A program made the translations under genes and the position numbers. Below are positions 28,703 to 37,939 of a stretch of 64,000 bases of DNA, one piece after another (positions within the stretch are counted from its first letter, which is position 1; the number at the start of each line of letters is the position of its first letter). A model generated the notes under the pieces. The model made no database searches. It was not told where the DNA came from and was given only the letters and a program-made list of their open reading frames with translations. Origin of the DNA: Zygosaccharomyces rouxii (taxonomy: Eukaryota > Ascomycota > Saccharomycetes > Saccharomycetales > Saccharomycetaceae); NCBI RefSeq assembly GCF_000026365.1, contig NC_012993.1:992001-1056000 (forward strand), in the 5' to 3' direction.

Positions 28703-29488
28703 ATGGCAGGATTATCATTTGAGAATTATCAGAGGAACGACTACTTGGCCTCTCAAGGGCACGCTGTTCCTAAGGCGACTTCAACGGGTACAACTATTGT
28801 AGGTGTGAAATACGATAAGGGAGTGGTCATTGCAGCTGATACCAGATCAACACAGGGACCTATAGTTGCTGACAAGAACTGTGCTAAGCTGCATAGGATG
28901 GCTCCACGTATATGGTGTGCTGGTGCCGGTACTGCAGCTGACACTGAGGCAGTTACACAGTTAATTGGATCAAATTTGGAATTACACAGTCAGTATGCTA
29001 ATAGGGAACCCCGTGTGGTATCAGCATTACAGATGTTGAAGCAACACCTGTTTAGATATCAAGGTCATATTGGTGCATATTTGATTGTAGCAGGTGTGGA
29101 TCCTACTGGTGCCCATCTTTTCTCCGTCCAAGCTCATGGTTCCACTGATGTCGGCCATTACTTGTCGTTGGGTTCAGGTTCATTAGCTGCTATGGCCACT
29201 CTAGAATCTAACTGGAAACAAAATTTGACTAAGGATGAAGCGGTAAAATTAGCATCAGATGCTATTCAAGCAGGTATATGGAATGATTTGGGTTCAGGTT
29301 CTAATGTCGACGTGTGTGTTATGGAAGTTGGTAAAGATGCAGAATACTTGAGAAACTACATTACTCCAAACGTTAGAGAACCAAAACAACAAAGTTATAA
29401 ATTTGCAAGAGGTACTACAGCTGTGCTTAGGGAAAGTATCATTAGCGTCTGTGACGTACAGGAGGAGCCCGTTGACGTTACAGCATGA
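28703..29488 (+). CDS. PUP1: 20S proteasome beta2 subunit precursor
   Basis: Beta2 supplies the trypsin-like activity of the 20S proteasome. 261 residues, the same length as the yeast protein. A 29-residue propeptide ends in TSTG, and autocleavage exposes the catalytic Thr30 of TTIVGVKYDKGVV. The catalytic Asp (AADTRST) and Lys (VADKNCAK) follow at the family positions, and the S-G-S-N-V-D-V motif lies near residue 197. The C-terminal extension after about residue 220 is the arm that wraps beta3. The gene has a perfect Rpn4 element 50 bp upstream and ends 41 bp before the convergent ADE8. Confidence 0.98.
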   Translation: MAGLSFENYQRNDYLASQGHAVPKATSTGTTIVGVKYDKGVVIAADTRSTQGPIVADKNCAKLHRMAPRIWCAGAGTAADTEAVTQLIGSNLELHSQYANREPRVVSALQMLKQHLFRYQGHIGAYLIVAGVDPTGAHLFSVQAHGSTDVGHYLSLGSGSLAAMATLESNWKQNLTKDEAVKLASDAIQAGIWNDLGSGSNVDVCVMEVGKDAEYLRNYITPNVREPKQQSYKFARGTTAVLRESIISVCDVQEEPVDVTA

Positions 29489-29529
29489 AATGTTTTGTCT
29501 AACTAACTAACTACTACGTATATTTCTAA

Positions 29530-30165
29530 TTACCTTTTCTTCAATACTTTGACCGTAGCTTCCACAATGGCAACATGTTCTGCCTCATGAACCCTTTGCT
29601 CATACTGTTCCAATGTCTCTTGGCCAGGACGGATTTCTAATTCCTTGATAATCAATGGTTCGCCTCTATCTACTTCTTCAATAACGTAATGAACCATGCA
29701 TCCAGCGGTTAGCGAGTTACCAGTATCTTGAGCTTTTTGCCATGCCATTTCAATTGCATGTGTGGTACCATCAAATGCTCCTGGCAATGCAGGATGTAGA
29801 TTGATAATTGGTATACCTCTCAACTTAGATAGGAAGTGGGGACCCAGAATGAGTAACCATCCCGCACATACAACCAAATCAGGTTTTTGTTCGAGAACTT
29901 GACGAGCTAATTCTTCTTCAAATTGAACCCTACACTTCTGTCTACCAACTTCATCACTTTTAGGTACGTCCTTCACAAATGGGTATAGTGAGCAAACTTT
30001 GGTTGGTATATTAGCCATTTCAGCTCTCTGTAAACCGTAGGCCTTTTTACTTGACGATATGACGCAGGTAATTTGGCCTTCACCTAGTTCTTTTTGAGCC
30101 TGTGCATCAATCAGTGACTGCAGATTCGAACCTGAACCCGATATAAGCACTGTAATACGTCCCAT
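29530..30165 (-). CDS. ADE8: Phosphoribosylglycinamide formyltransferase
   Basis: Transfers a formyl group from 10-formyltetrahydrofolate to GAR, the third step of de novo purine synthesis, in the cytosol. 211 residues against 214 in yeast. The phosphate-binding N-terminus VLISGSGSNLQSLIDA is present. The catalytic Asn-His pair lies in INLHPALPGAFDG and the catalytic Asp in the VDRGEP segment. Unlike the animal and bacterial fusions it is a single-domain enzyme, as usual in yeasts. I found no TGACTC (Bas1/Gcn4) site in the 600 bp upstream. Confidence 0.97.
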   Translation of the reverse strand: MGRITVLISGSGSNLQSLIDAQAQKELGEGQITCVISSSKKAYGLQRAEMANIPTKVCSLYPFVKDVPKSDEVGRQKCRVQFEEELARQVLEQKPDLVVCAGWLLILGPHFLSKLRGIPIINLHPALPGAFDGTTHAIEMAWQKAQDTGNSLTAGCMVHYVIEEVDRGEPLIIKELEIRPGQETLEQYEQRVHEAEHVAIVEATVKVLKKR

Positions 30166-30766
30166 CTAGTGTTACAGCTCTCGATGCTCAGTACATTGGT
30201 AGCTCATTTTGACGTTGTTTTTTTTTCAAATTTCAAACCATATTCTTATAGAACAAAGAGATCAGATTGAAGCGATGTGGGAGCAGAGAATAAGGCATTT
30301 TGAGTGTTTCTGAACCTCATCATCGGATTTCATTCTGTTGAATTATGGTCCAACTTGGTTAAGCGGTTCTTACCACATCGCATAACCTTTACAATCGACA
30401 AATCAAGCAAATAGTGTCATATTTTGACCGTTGAAAAACGTAGAAGGGTCAGATCGAATGCAGGGATTAAAATAAGATGAACAATGCTTCTTTAAACTTG
30501 CTTTGCTACCTTGCAAATGGGCATTTTATTCATCTCATCTGGTCTATTGTCGGGTAATTTTATTTTTCTAAGAACAATATTCCATGGAACTTTAAACCTA
30601 AACCAAATCATCTAACTGATGGATGATAGTTAGGCGAACAAACAAGCTTATAAACAGGAACGAGTGCCGCTGAGGCTTCTCAAGTGGTCTTTAAAAGCTT
30701 TCCCACATTCTAAATTCACTGTACAAGATTTTCGAGCATTGAAATACACAGACTGGTTACCGAGAT
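30166..30766. other. ADE8-SIZ1 divergent intergenic region
   Basis: About 600 bp. I see no gene, tRNA or snoRNA signature, and no strong regulatory motif. Confidence 0.6.
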
Positions 30767-33274
30767 ATGTCAGTAACTCCCACCAATAACGGTTCTGTGG
30801 GTACAGGCGGTGGAGGTTTACATCAGGAGATTCACGCAGCTATTGATCAAGTTGAACATTTAAAAGTTTCAGAATTAAAAGCCGTTTGTAGGTCGATAGA
30901 ACTGCCGATTACAGGCAGAAAGGCAGTTTTACAAGATAGGATAAGGGCGTACTTAAAGAATTCATGTTCTATTGGACATATAGATCCATGGAGGCCCAAG
31001 ACAATACGTGTTTTGATAGATAAGGCTAAATTAGGTGAACTCTTACCGAAATACGAAATTTTATGGCAAACTTTGAGAAGTGGAGCTTATAACCATCCGG
31101 TGGCTATAGGTGCTGAACCGGTTGGCGTACTAAATCAACAAGATGGATCAGTAAGTGGTCAAGATCAATACGTGGTAGGGGATCCATCTGCATATACGTC
31201 ATATCGAACCGTTAGTCCTGAAGAGCTCAGTATTACTGGTGGCAGTAGGACGGCGGCACCTAAAAATCGCTATATGCATTTCAAGGAATCACCTTTTTAC
31301 AGGATTAAAAAACTGATACAGGAGACTGCACAGAAGCTAAACGTCACCAATGTAAGAGGTACATGTGTTGCGAAATGGAGGTTTACGAAAGCCGATTGGA
31401 CTCTACTAGAATCAGATGAAAAATATAAAGTATATTTATTTTGTGGTATGGTAGATCCCCAAACGGGTTTCCAATCGAATCAACCGATTCAATTTCCTCA
31501 TCCTAATGAGATACGAGTTAATAGTGTTCAAGTAAAGGATAACGTCAGAGGCTTAAAGAACAAGCCAGGTACCGCAAAACCAGCAGATTTAACGCCTTAT
31601 TTGAGACCACCAACACAACAAAATAGTTTGGAAGTCATTTATGCATTCACGAAGAGTGAATATTTCATCTACGGCTATATAGTAGAGCAAGTTACTCCCG
31701 AGGAGTTATTACAAGAAGTGCTGCGACATCCCAAGATTCTGAAGGCTGCCACTTTGCATTACATTGAAAAGACTTTAAACGATGAAGAAGATGACGATTT
31801 AGTTACTACATCTACAGTGATGACATTACAATGTCCGGTCTCTTACACAAGGATGAAATACCCTGCCAAATCAATTATGTGCAAACATCTACAATGTTTT
31901 GACGCCCTTTGGTACATCTACTCACAGATGCAAATCCCCACATGGCAATGTCCTGTTTGTCAAATAGATATCGATTTGAAGCATTTAGCAGTCTGTCAAT
32001 TTGTGGATGAAATTTTAAAAAACTCCGATGAGGATACAGAGCAAGTGGAATTGTCATCAGATGGATCTTGGAAGCCTGTGGTGGAAGAACCTCCTAAGCC
32101 AGCAGAGCGACCATTACCAACTACTCATTCCACAAGTGTGAAACAAGAAAATACTGATGATGATGATAATAGGGCACTTGCTGATCATTCCAGAGGAACT
32201 TCACCTTCCAATGAACCTGTAGTTATATCACTCGATAGCGAATCAGAAGAAGATGAGCAAATGGATCCACCACCACAACAGGAGTCAGATCCTGCCCCTC
32301 CACGAGCGCAGGAACCTACAAGACAGGAATCGTTAAGGACATCGGCTGCGACGTCTTATGTGGATGACAATACATCACAGCATACTTTAGATCCGAGAGC
32401 TAATCAGACCATAACACCAACCGCTCCCAGGCAAAACTCACTTGGTGCTGATAACAGTTTAGACTATGTGGAACGCCGTCAAGGAGTACCCAATATATTA
32501 GGTAAAACGCCCCTAAACAATGGTGAAGATACTTCAAATCAAGATACCCCTTTAGCGGAGGAAGGACCCAGCTCACCAACACCTAATTCTTCTACGAGGG
32601 GCATGTTTACACCAGCAGCTACCAATAGCCCGGCAGGTAATGACCAATGGTCTAATGATGAAAGACCTGTGTTCAGGTCACACAGTGGGACTCTGGATCC
32701 AAGAGCTAGTGGAATTTATGAATCTAGTGAGAATAATCACAGTGGTTCAAATTCTATGCTGGGTATGACGGGACAAATAAGTGGTCCTCCAGGTGATGAT
32801 TCAGGCGGTCCTTCACCAAGCACAAATAACAGTAGTAATAATCTCCTTGGTATATCTGGGAATTTGAGCTCATTCAGACCAGAGGAATCACAATCATACG
32901 AACCCCAAAAGCAACAGCAACAGCAACAGCATCAACAACAATATCAACAAGCACCACCATTGCCACCACTACCAGATCCAAAAGTAAGGCAACCAAGCCG
33001 GCCACCGATCCCTGGTAGAACGAGAAAACCCGTGGTATCACCTTTTTTACCACCAAAACCTTACTTAAACATGCTCCCGCGCAAGAGACACATTTCTAAT
33101 TCTCCCAATGGAGGCCCAAGACCGAGCAATGAACCGCCAATGGGTTCGCAACAGTTGGGAGTTTCGATGAATGATCCGAATACAGTTGGTAATGTTGATA
33201 CTAGTGGTGCCCATCGAGGTGGTGCAACAAGAATTTCTGGTCGTGACGACGTAATAGACCTGACATCGGATTGA
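30767..33274 (+). CDS. SIZ1: SUMO E3 ligase of the SIZ/PIAS family (Siz1/Nfi1)
   Basis: Siz/PIAS ligases pass SUMO from Ubc9 to targets such as septins and PCNA. 835 residues, between yeast Siz1 (about 904) and Nfi1/Siz2 (about 726). Domains in order: SAP DNA-binding helix pair at about 32-65; PINIT domain at about 170-320; SP-RING at about 350-405 with CPVS, the C-x-H pair CKHLQC and the CPVC ligands; SUMO-interacting motif VISLDSESEEDE at about 485-496; a Pro/Gln-rich region with a Q-rich run at about 709-725; and a last SIM, VIDLTSD, forming the C-terminus. The locus is the single ancestor-like counterpart of both YDR409W and YOR156C, so SIZ1 is a label of convenience. Confidence 0.93.
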   Translation: MSVTPTNNGSVGTGGGGLHQEIHAAIDQVEHLKVSELKAVCRSIELPITGRKAVLQDRIRAYLKNSCSIGHIDPWRPKTIRVLIDKAKLGELLPKYEILWQTLRSGAYNHPVAIGAEPVGVLNQQDGSVSGQDQYVVGDPSAYTSYRTVSPEELSITGGSRTAAPKNRYMHFKESPFYRIKKLIQETAQKLNVTNVRGTCVAKWRFTKADWTLLESDEKYKVYLFCGMVDPQTGFQSNQPIQFPHPNEIRVNSVQVKDNVRGLKNKPGTAKPADLTPYLRPPTQQNSLEVIYAFTKSEYFIYGYIVEQVTPEELLQEVLRHPKILKAATLHYIEKTLNDEEDDDLVTTSTVMTLQCPVSYTRMKYPAKSIMCKHLQCFDALWYIYSQMQIPTWQCPVCQIDIDLKHLAVCQFVDEILKNSDEDTEQVELSSDGSWKPVVEEPPKPAERPLPTTHSTSVKQENTDDDDNRALADHSRGTSPSNEPVVISLDSESEEDEQMDPPPQQESDPAPPRAQEPTRQESLRTSAATSYVDDNTSQHTLDPRANQTITPTAPRQNSLGADNSLDYVERRQGVPNILGKTPLNNGEDTSNQDTPLAEEGPSSPTPNSSTRGMFTPAATNSPAGNDQWSNDERPVFRSHSGTLDPRASGIYESSENNHSGSNSMLGMTGQISGPPGDDSGGPSPSTNNSSNNLLGISGNLSSFRPEESQSYEPQKQQQQQQHQQQYQQAPPLPPLPDPKVRQPSRPPIPGRTRKPVVSPFLPPKPYLNMLPRKRHISNSPNGGPRPSNEPPMGSQQLGVSMNDPNTVGNVDTSGAHRGGATRISGRDDVIDLTSD

Positions 33275-33328
33275 TGATAATTATTGTAATTATGTAACCA
33301 GTATAAAGCAGAACAAAATCCTTAAAAA

Positions 33329-34027
33329 TCAAGCAATGAAGGGGATTAAAACAGGTACAGAATTCTTGTAATCGTAGTAATCGCGTCCAAAGAATCTTAG
33401 TAGATAATTTTCTTCGAATTTAATCCTTTGACGGAAGAATTTCCAAAGGACCGTAGCGAAGATTACAAGTGATAAGGGGTTCAACATAATCATTTGGGTT
33501 CCAACAGCCCACCAAAAGAATCCAAAATAGCTTGGGTGTCTTGACCATTGGTAGATACCATTTTTGACTAAAACGTGACCTTCACCTCTGCTTGTTCTTA
33601 CTGTGTGTGAAAAGGATTGACCAGCAGTACGCATCGCCATAGTCCTAGCGATTTGACCCACAATGATAAAGGTATAACCCAGTGAAACTACTATGAAGTG
33701 AGATAGAGAACTCATGTCTGCCTTCCAATGCGGAAGAAACATGTACTCTAGGAGGCACTCTAATATGGCAAAGGAGTGGCATAACAGGTATTCGATACCA
33801 TTAGACAGTAAGAAAGAGTCTTCAGTAGTTTGGCTTGGATTGTACTTAGCCGTAGTATAGTACTCCAGAAAGTGGAACAGTGCCAATGCAGCCATGTAGA
33901 AGTCAAAGGCTTTCAAATGAACAAATTTGATTAGGCCCAAAAACAACCCCATCACGGAACCCAGCAAAAAGGCCGTTAGGGCAATGCGATGGGGTTGATT
34001 AACACTAACGTCAGGATAAATAGCCAT
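33329..34027 (-). CDS. STE14: Isoprenylcysteine carboxyl methyltransferase
   Basis: Ste14 methylates the C-terminal prenylcysteine of CaaX proteins such as Ras and a-factor in the ER membrane, using S-adenosylmethionine. 232 residues against 239 in yeast. About six hydrophobic segments are visible. The ICMT signature RHPSYFGFFWWAVGTQ (about 163-178) and the C-terminal RIKFEENYLLRFFG motif, with its conserved Glu pair and Arg, form the catalytic and cofactor region. It is convergent with SIZ1 (54 bp), as YDR409W/YDR410C are. Confidence 0.96.
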   Translation of the reverse strand: MAIYPDVSVNQPHRIALTAFLLGSVMGLFLGLIKFVHLKAFDFYMAALALFHFLEYYTTAKYNPSQTTEDSFLLSNGIEYLLCHSFAILECLLEYMFLPHWKADMSSLSHFIVVSLGYTFIIVGQIARTMAMRTAGQSFSHTVRTSRGEGHVLVKNGIYQWSRHPSYFGFFWWAVGTQMIMLNPLSLVIFATVLWKFFRQRIKFEENYLLRFFGRDYYDYKNSVPVLIPFIA

Positions 34028-34136
34028 GGATTCCTCCTATCCGCAAACTGTTCTCACTGCTTTATCAATAATTTGACTCAATTTGATTTAACATCATTAA
34101 GAGAAGAAATTTTTCATCAAACTCTAAAACCTCAAC

Positions 34137-34898
34137 TCATCTGTGTAAGCACCTTGTCTCGTTGTGAAGGTTAAAACATCTAAGTGAACAGATCTTACTA
34201 CCACACTGTACACAACTGGATATACTGTCGTAACCACCACACACGGAACAGATTGTGATGAATGGTAGGACTTTGAAAAATTTCTTGTTAGTAACGTTAT
34301 GATAGATGATACTCTTGTTGACTTGATCTAAAGTATCCCAGTAGTTTTGCAATGGTCTCCTCGATGACAGAGTTTTCTTGAGCGCTACCACACGGTTAGT
34401 GTTTTTCCTTCTGGGTGGCGGAGGTTTAGTAGATCTATAGGAAAGGTGGATGTTCTTGGGCATCTCAAATTTGTTTTTACTCCTGATAGCACCACCGTTA
34501 GATTCAATCTTGTCCCTCTTGATACCCGTTAGGGCACTCAGCATCATTGGTACATCTGATAAGTCAGACTGATTTTCAGTATCCAGTTCCATATGACGCC
34601 TCTTGGATTTAATTATCTCTTGTTGGGTGAATTTGTCCATTACGGTTGGATTCCCACCATTGGCGTTAACATCTTGTTGATTATCATTGTCATCTTGCTT
34701 AGTGGTATACAATTTAGTTTCTAAATCTGCTAATGAATAGTTTACTCTCTTGGTTGATCTTGATGTGTTTAACGATGAGCTTAATCGATTGTTCTTTGTA
34801 ATCTTGTTTCTATAACTCGATGACTGAGGATCTAATGATGTATAGTAGACATTTGGATCGTAAGTCCTCTTATCGATTACTTCAACTTGTCGTGGCAT
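34137..34898 (-). CDS. VPS71: SWR1 chromatin remodeller subunit Vps71/Swc6
   Basis: Vps71/Swc6 is a subunit of the SWR1 complex, which loads histone variant H2A.Z. 253 residues against about 280 in yeast. The C-terminal 37 residues form a HIT-type zinc finger starting at Cys217 (CSVC, CVQC, CSLRC, H-N-E-T-R-C). Upstream is a basic, low-complexity region with RINYSLADLE-like sequence (here RVNYSLADLE, about 47-56) that I recall from the yeast protein. In S. cerevisiae it is YML041C next to CAT2 (YML042W); the adjacency is kept here although both genes are on one strand. Confidence 0.88.
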   Translation of the reverse strand: MPRQVEVIDKRTYDPNVYYTSLDPQSSSYRNKITKNNRLSSSLNTSRSTKRVNYSLADLETKLYTTKQDDNDNQQDVNANGGNPTVMDKFTQQEIIKSKRRHMELDTENQSDLSDVPMMLSALTGIKRDKIESNGGAIRSKNKFEMPKNIHLSYRSTKPPPPRRKNTNRVVALKKTLSSRRPLQNYWDTLDQVNKSIIYHNVTNKKFFKVLPFITICSVCGGYDSISSCVQCGSKICSLRCFNLHNETRCLHR

Positions 34899-35000
34899 AA
34901 CTCTTTTGTCTCTTATAAACTGTATACACGTTAGTAGTGCTAGTAGTAGTTATTAAGTATTTTAAAGTTTAAAGGGTCTCTCAATCTTTTTTTTTCCTAA

Positions 35001-36974
35001 TCACAACTTAGCCTTCAAATGTTGGTTCCTGACCAAAGTGTCGGCAATCTCGTCAGCTGCTTGTGACAAGTAGTAATGCAACCTGTGCACACTTAATTTA
35101 CTCTTTGCAGGTTTGTTAACGATGTTGATGTGTAGCCATTCGTTGTTAAGCATGTATGCAAGTCCGAACCCGTTGTCATTGACTTGAGACCAACCGTAGC
35201 CATCGAAGTACTCGCTTGACAACTGAGATGTGGAAATGAGCCACGTAGACGCATAGCTGAAGAGTGGGTCTTGGAAAAGAGCTGGTATTTGATCAGATTC
35301 CTTTAACATGTTTTTCAATCCAAAGAAATGGCGATCGATACCATGACCCTCGGCAGCCATCTTCAAATAACTTGAATGGTACTTGGCAGAGTCCTTCAAT
35401 GCTTGAATTTTCTCCTCGTCAGTGGATTGAGGGTCTTCCCAAGTGGCTACAAAATTTGCACTGGCAACAGACACAGGCCTACCAGTTTCAGTTCTACCTC
35501 TAAAATATTTTCTAGTGGAGGCAGCTTCGTAAGTGGGTAACTGCTTACCCAAATACTTATAAACAGCTAGTTGAATAATTTGTTGAATGAATGAATCTGG
35601 GGACATACCATTCTTTTTGGCAAAGTTTTTACCCAACCTGTTATAATGCCATACACGCAATTCATGGTTGTATATATTATCATGGAATTGTGAACGTGCG
35701 CTGTTGATGAAATCTTGCACTTTGGGGGTGATGACAAAGGGCAAATGCTCCGGAGTTTGTTTCAACCTGGTAGTAGGTTGGACCACTTTTTTCAAGAATT
35801 GCTTGAGGTCCAAGTGTGACAAGTTTTTAGCGACGAAGTCATTCAAAGTACTAGTTGGAGTACCATCTATCTTGGAATGCTCTGCCAAGAATCCAGAAGT
35901 TCCGTTACGAGCCACAAAAAATTGTAAAAATTTGTCAAAGAATCTGTTGTAACCATCACCGTGCCAACAGTTTCTTGATTTTTCTTCCAATGTCACTGGT
36001 GTAACGTCATCCAATGCTAAGAAATAGGCGGCTTTATGGATCGTCTCTAGCGAGTCTCTTGATAATAGGTTTTTAACCAGCTCTGCATGAGCAAAACGCC
36101 ATTCATCACGAGGCAATGCCGTTAATGCACCAACGCCTCCGTTAGCTGTTTCCTGTTCTCTAACGCTCAATTCATTCACCACTGTATACAATTGTTGCCA
36201 AATTTCGTGTGGACCGTATGGTTTTGATTCACTATCATGAGTGTAGATTTTGTAAAAGTTGCCCTTGTATCCTACAACAATGAAATCGTTTTCGTAGATA
36301 GAATGGAAAACGTAATTATCACTAGTACCGCCGGCAGGACCAGGAACACGACTACTGTTGAACATCAGTTGGAATCCATTCATACAGAAAGGAGTACCTT
36401 TAATTATTTCTGGTGGTAATGCTTCATCCTTAATAGTCTCCACGAAGTTGGAAACTGTGGTAATGATTGCGGTAGCCTTCAATAACGGATCTCTATCGAT
36501 GGACCTATGGGAAGTTGGTAAAGCTCGATGAGAGAAAAAATAAGAAACATAAGGAACCACAGGGTCATTGACTTCTAAATATCCTTGATCATCCCAGAAA
36601 TCACTAATCCAATTCCTTTTACCTTTAGCATATTCTACAAGGCGTGCTTGCAACTGAGGGCCCGTCCTTTCTAACAATTCCTTACACAACAACTCCTGTT
36701 TGGCAAATGCTGCAGGTGTCTTACAAAATGGTTTTACAGAGAAAAGGTATTTGGAAATAGTGTCCTTTAGTTCAGGTACTACTAGATCAGGCAAGGATTT
36801 CTGTTGGGCAAAAGTTTCTCCTTTGAAAGTAGGTCTCTTGGATTGATAGTACTTGTTTTGATTTAGCGCTAAATAGTGTTCACCGTTACCAGATTCAAAC
36901 TCATAACTTCTTAGTCTAACGTCTGTCATTTTCCTAAGTGGGACAAGCTGTTTCAGCGATCTGGTAAACTTCAT
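35001..36974 (-). CDS. CAT2: Carnitine O-acetyltransferase, mitochondrial and peroxisomal
   Basis: Cat2 moves acetyl groups between CoA and carnitine so that acetyl units can leave peroxisomes and enter mitochondria during growth on fatty acids or acetate. 657 residues against about 670 in yeast. The choline/carnitine acyltransferase fold covers nearly all of it; the catalytic His is in GFLAEHSKIDGTPTS (about 340-355). The first 15 residues are basic and amphipathic (mitochondrial presequence) and are followed by an in-frame Met16 (36927-36929). The C-terminus is AKL, a peroxisomal PTS1. This preserves the two-start, two-organelle design known from yeast. A Cat8/Sip4-like site lies upstream. 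Confidence 0.96.
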   Translation of the reverse strand: MKFTRSLKQLVPLRKMTDVRLRSYEFESGNGEHYLALNQNKYYQSKRPTFKGETFAQQKSLPDLVVPELKDTISKYLFSVKPFCKTPAAFAKQELLCKELLERTGPQLQARLVEYAKGKRNWISDFWDDQGYLEVNDPVVPYVSYFFSHRALPTSHRSIDRDPLLKATAIITTVSNFVETIKDEALPPEIIKGTPFCMNGFQLMFNSSRVPGPAGGTSDNYVFHSIYENDFIVVGYKGNFYKIYTHDSESKPYGPHEIWQQLYTVVNELSVREQETANGGVGALTALPRDEWRFAHAELVKNLLSRDSLETIHKAAYFLALDDVTPVTLEEKSRNCWHGDGYNRFFDKFLQFFVARNGTSGFLAEHSKIDGTPTSTLNDFVAKNLSHLDLKQFLKKVVQPTTRLKQTPEHLPFVITPKVQDFINSARSQFHDNIYNHELRVWHYNRLGKNFAKKNGMSPDSFIQQIIQLAVYKYLGKQLPTYEAASTRKYFRGRTETGRPVSVASANFVATWEDPQSTDEEKIQALKDSAKYHSSYLKMAAEGHGIDRHFFGLKNMLKESDQIPALFQDPLFSYASTWLISTSQLSSEYFDGYGWSQVNDNGFGLAYMLNNEWLHINIVNKPAKSKLSVHRLHYYLSQAADEIADTLVRNQHLKAKL

Positions 36975-37286
36975 CTTAGATTATATCCAATAAAACTTCC
37001 AGAGGAAGCACCATACTTCTTCCTTGTCAGTTCATATCCCAAAGCCGCCCCTTATATATTTTTAAAATGATAACCCTTGGCGGCTATCGTATCCCCCATC
37101 TTTGATCCAATGCACCTTCGAGTCATGCACAGCTTGTCTCCCCTCATCAAAATTTATCCGCCCATTCCACCGAAACGGGTTTAAGCCGTATATCCCCGGA
37201 TCTATGCGGTTAAGAGGAATACGCATTTACGGGGAAAACATATTGTAGTATAAATGTACATTTACATTATACTATGTTATACAGTG
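36975..37286. other. CAT2 promoter region
   Basis: 312 bp upstream of CAT2 and downstream of the unrecognised coiled-coil gene. Rich in CCG/CGG half-sites, including a CSRE-like element at 37161-37172. No gene seen. Confidence 0.6.
37161..37172 (+). promoter_or_regulatory. Carbon-source response element-like site (Cat8/Sip4)
   Basis: CCCATTCCACCG matches the CSRE consensus YCCRTTNRNCCG except at one purine position. It is about 190 bp upstream of CAT2, a gene used in non-fermentative growth, so the match is plausible. Confidence 0.45.
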
Positions 37287-37805
37287 TCATATTTTGTCGA
37301 AATTTATTTCTTGGTGGGCGAATGCGTTCAAAAATTCTGGTTTTGATCTCCCAGTTTTGGCTGAATTATTCTCTAGGCGAGTTATTCTCTGCGTGAGTGC
37401 TTCATTTGCCCATTCTAAATCGACATTGTGTGCAACCATTTCATCAACTACTTCTAGTTGGGAAGATGCTTTAACCAATTCCCCTTGTAAAAATTGTTTC
37501 TCCCTTGTCAATTGCAGTAGTTCAAGCTCAAAATCTCTAAGCTCATTTTGATGCTGTTTATCTTTCAGCATGAATGCTGATCGGATTTTATCAATAGAAT
37601 TCAGTGGATCTTTATCCGGAGTCAATTGACAAAATTCCATACATTCCCTGATCGCTTTGTTAAGTTCTTGTGATAATTCGTCATGAATTTTAACACTTAA
37701 CACCAGACCATCTGCTGTACTCCTTTTAAAACTATTGACATGAGTTTGGGACCATGTATCGATAGAGGGGTTATACGTATTTGAGAAAAAAAACGTAGAA
37801 TCCAT
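37287..37805 (-). CDS. Unrecognised 172-residue coiled-coil protein
   Basis: I do not recognise this gene. It encodes 172 residues from a clear ATG. The N-terminal 45 residues are Ser/Thr/Phe-rich and look disordered. Residues about 48-150 are strongly helical with heptad-like Leu/Ile spacing (ELRDFELELLQLTREKQFLQ region), suggesting a coiled coil. No signal peptide, membrane span or cysteine motif is seen. It lies between CAT2 and DFM1, a place where S. cerevisiae has no counterpart I can name. Size and coiled-coil nature resemble small kinetochore, spindle or scaffold subunits, but nothing in the sequence proves that. Confidence 0.65.
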   Translation of the reverse strand: MDSTFFFSNTYNPSIDTWSQTHVNSFKRSTADGLVLSVKIHDELSQELNKAIRECMEFCQLTPDKDPLNSIDKIRSAFMLKDKQHQNELRDFELELLQLTREKQFLQGELVKASSQLEVVDEMVAHNVDLEWANEALTQRITRLENNSAKTGRSKPEFLNAFAHQEINFDKI

Positions 37806-37939
37806 AGCTATGCAATTTGCAAATATGCTAGTATCCTCAAGGATGTGAAATATCTTAGTTTCCTATTATCATTATTATTACTATTTTGTTATTGTTTTTG
37901 TTTTTCTGTAGTGCGACACACTGACACAAAATCGTTTCT

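Noticed and set aside
32900..32955. CAA/CAG-rich run in the SIZ1 gene considered as a microsatellite of special interest
   Set aside because: It is a short, interrupted glutamine stretch of a kind common in yeast regulatory proteins.
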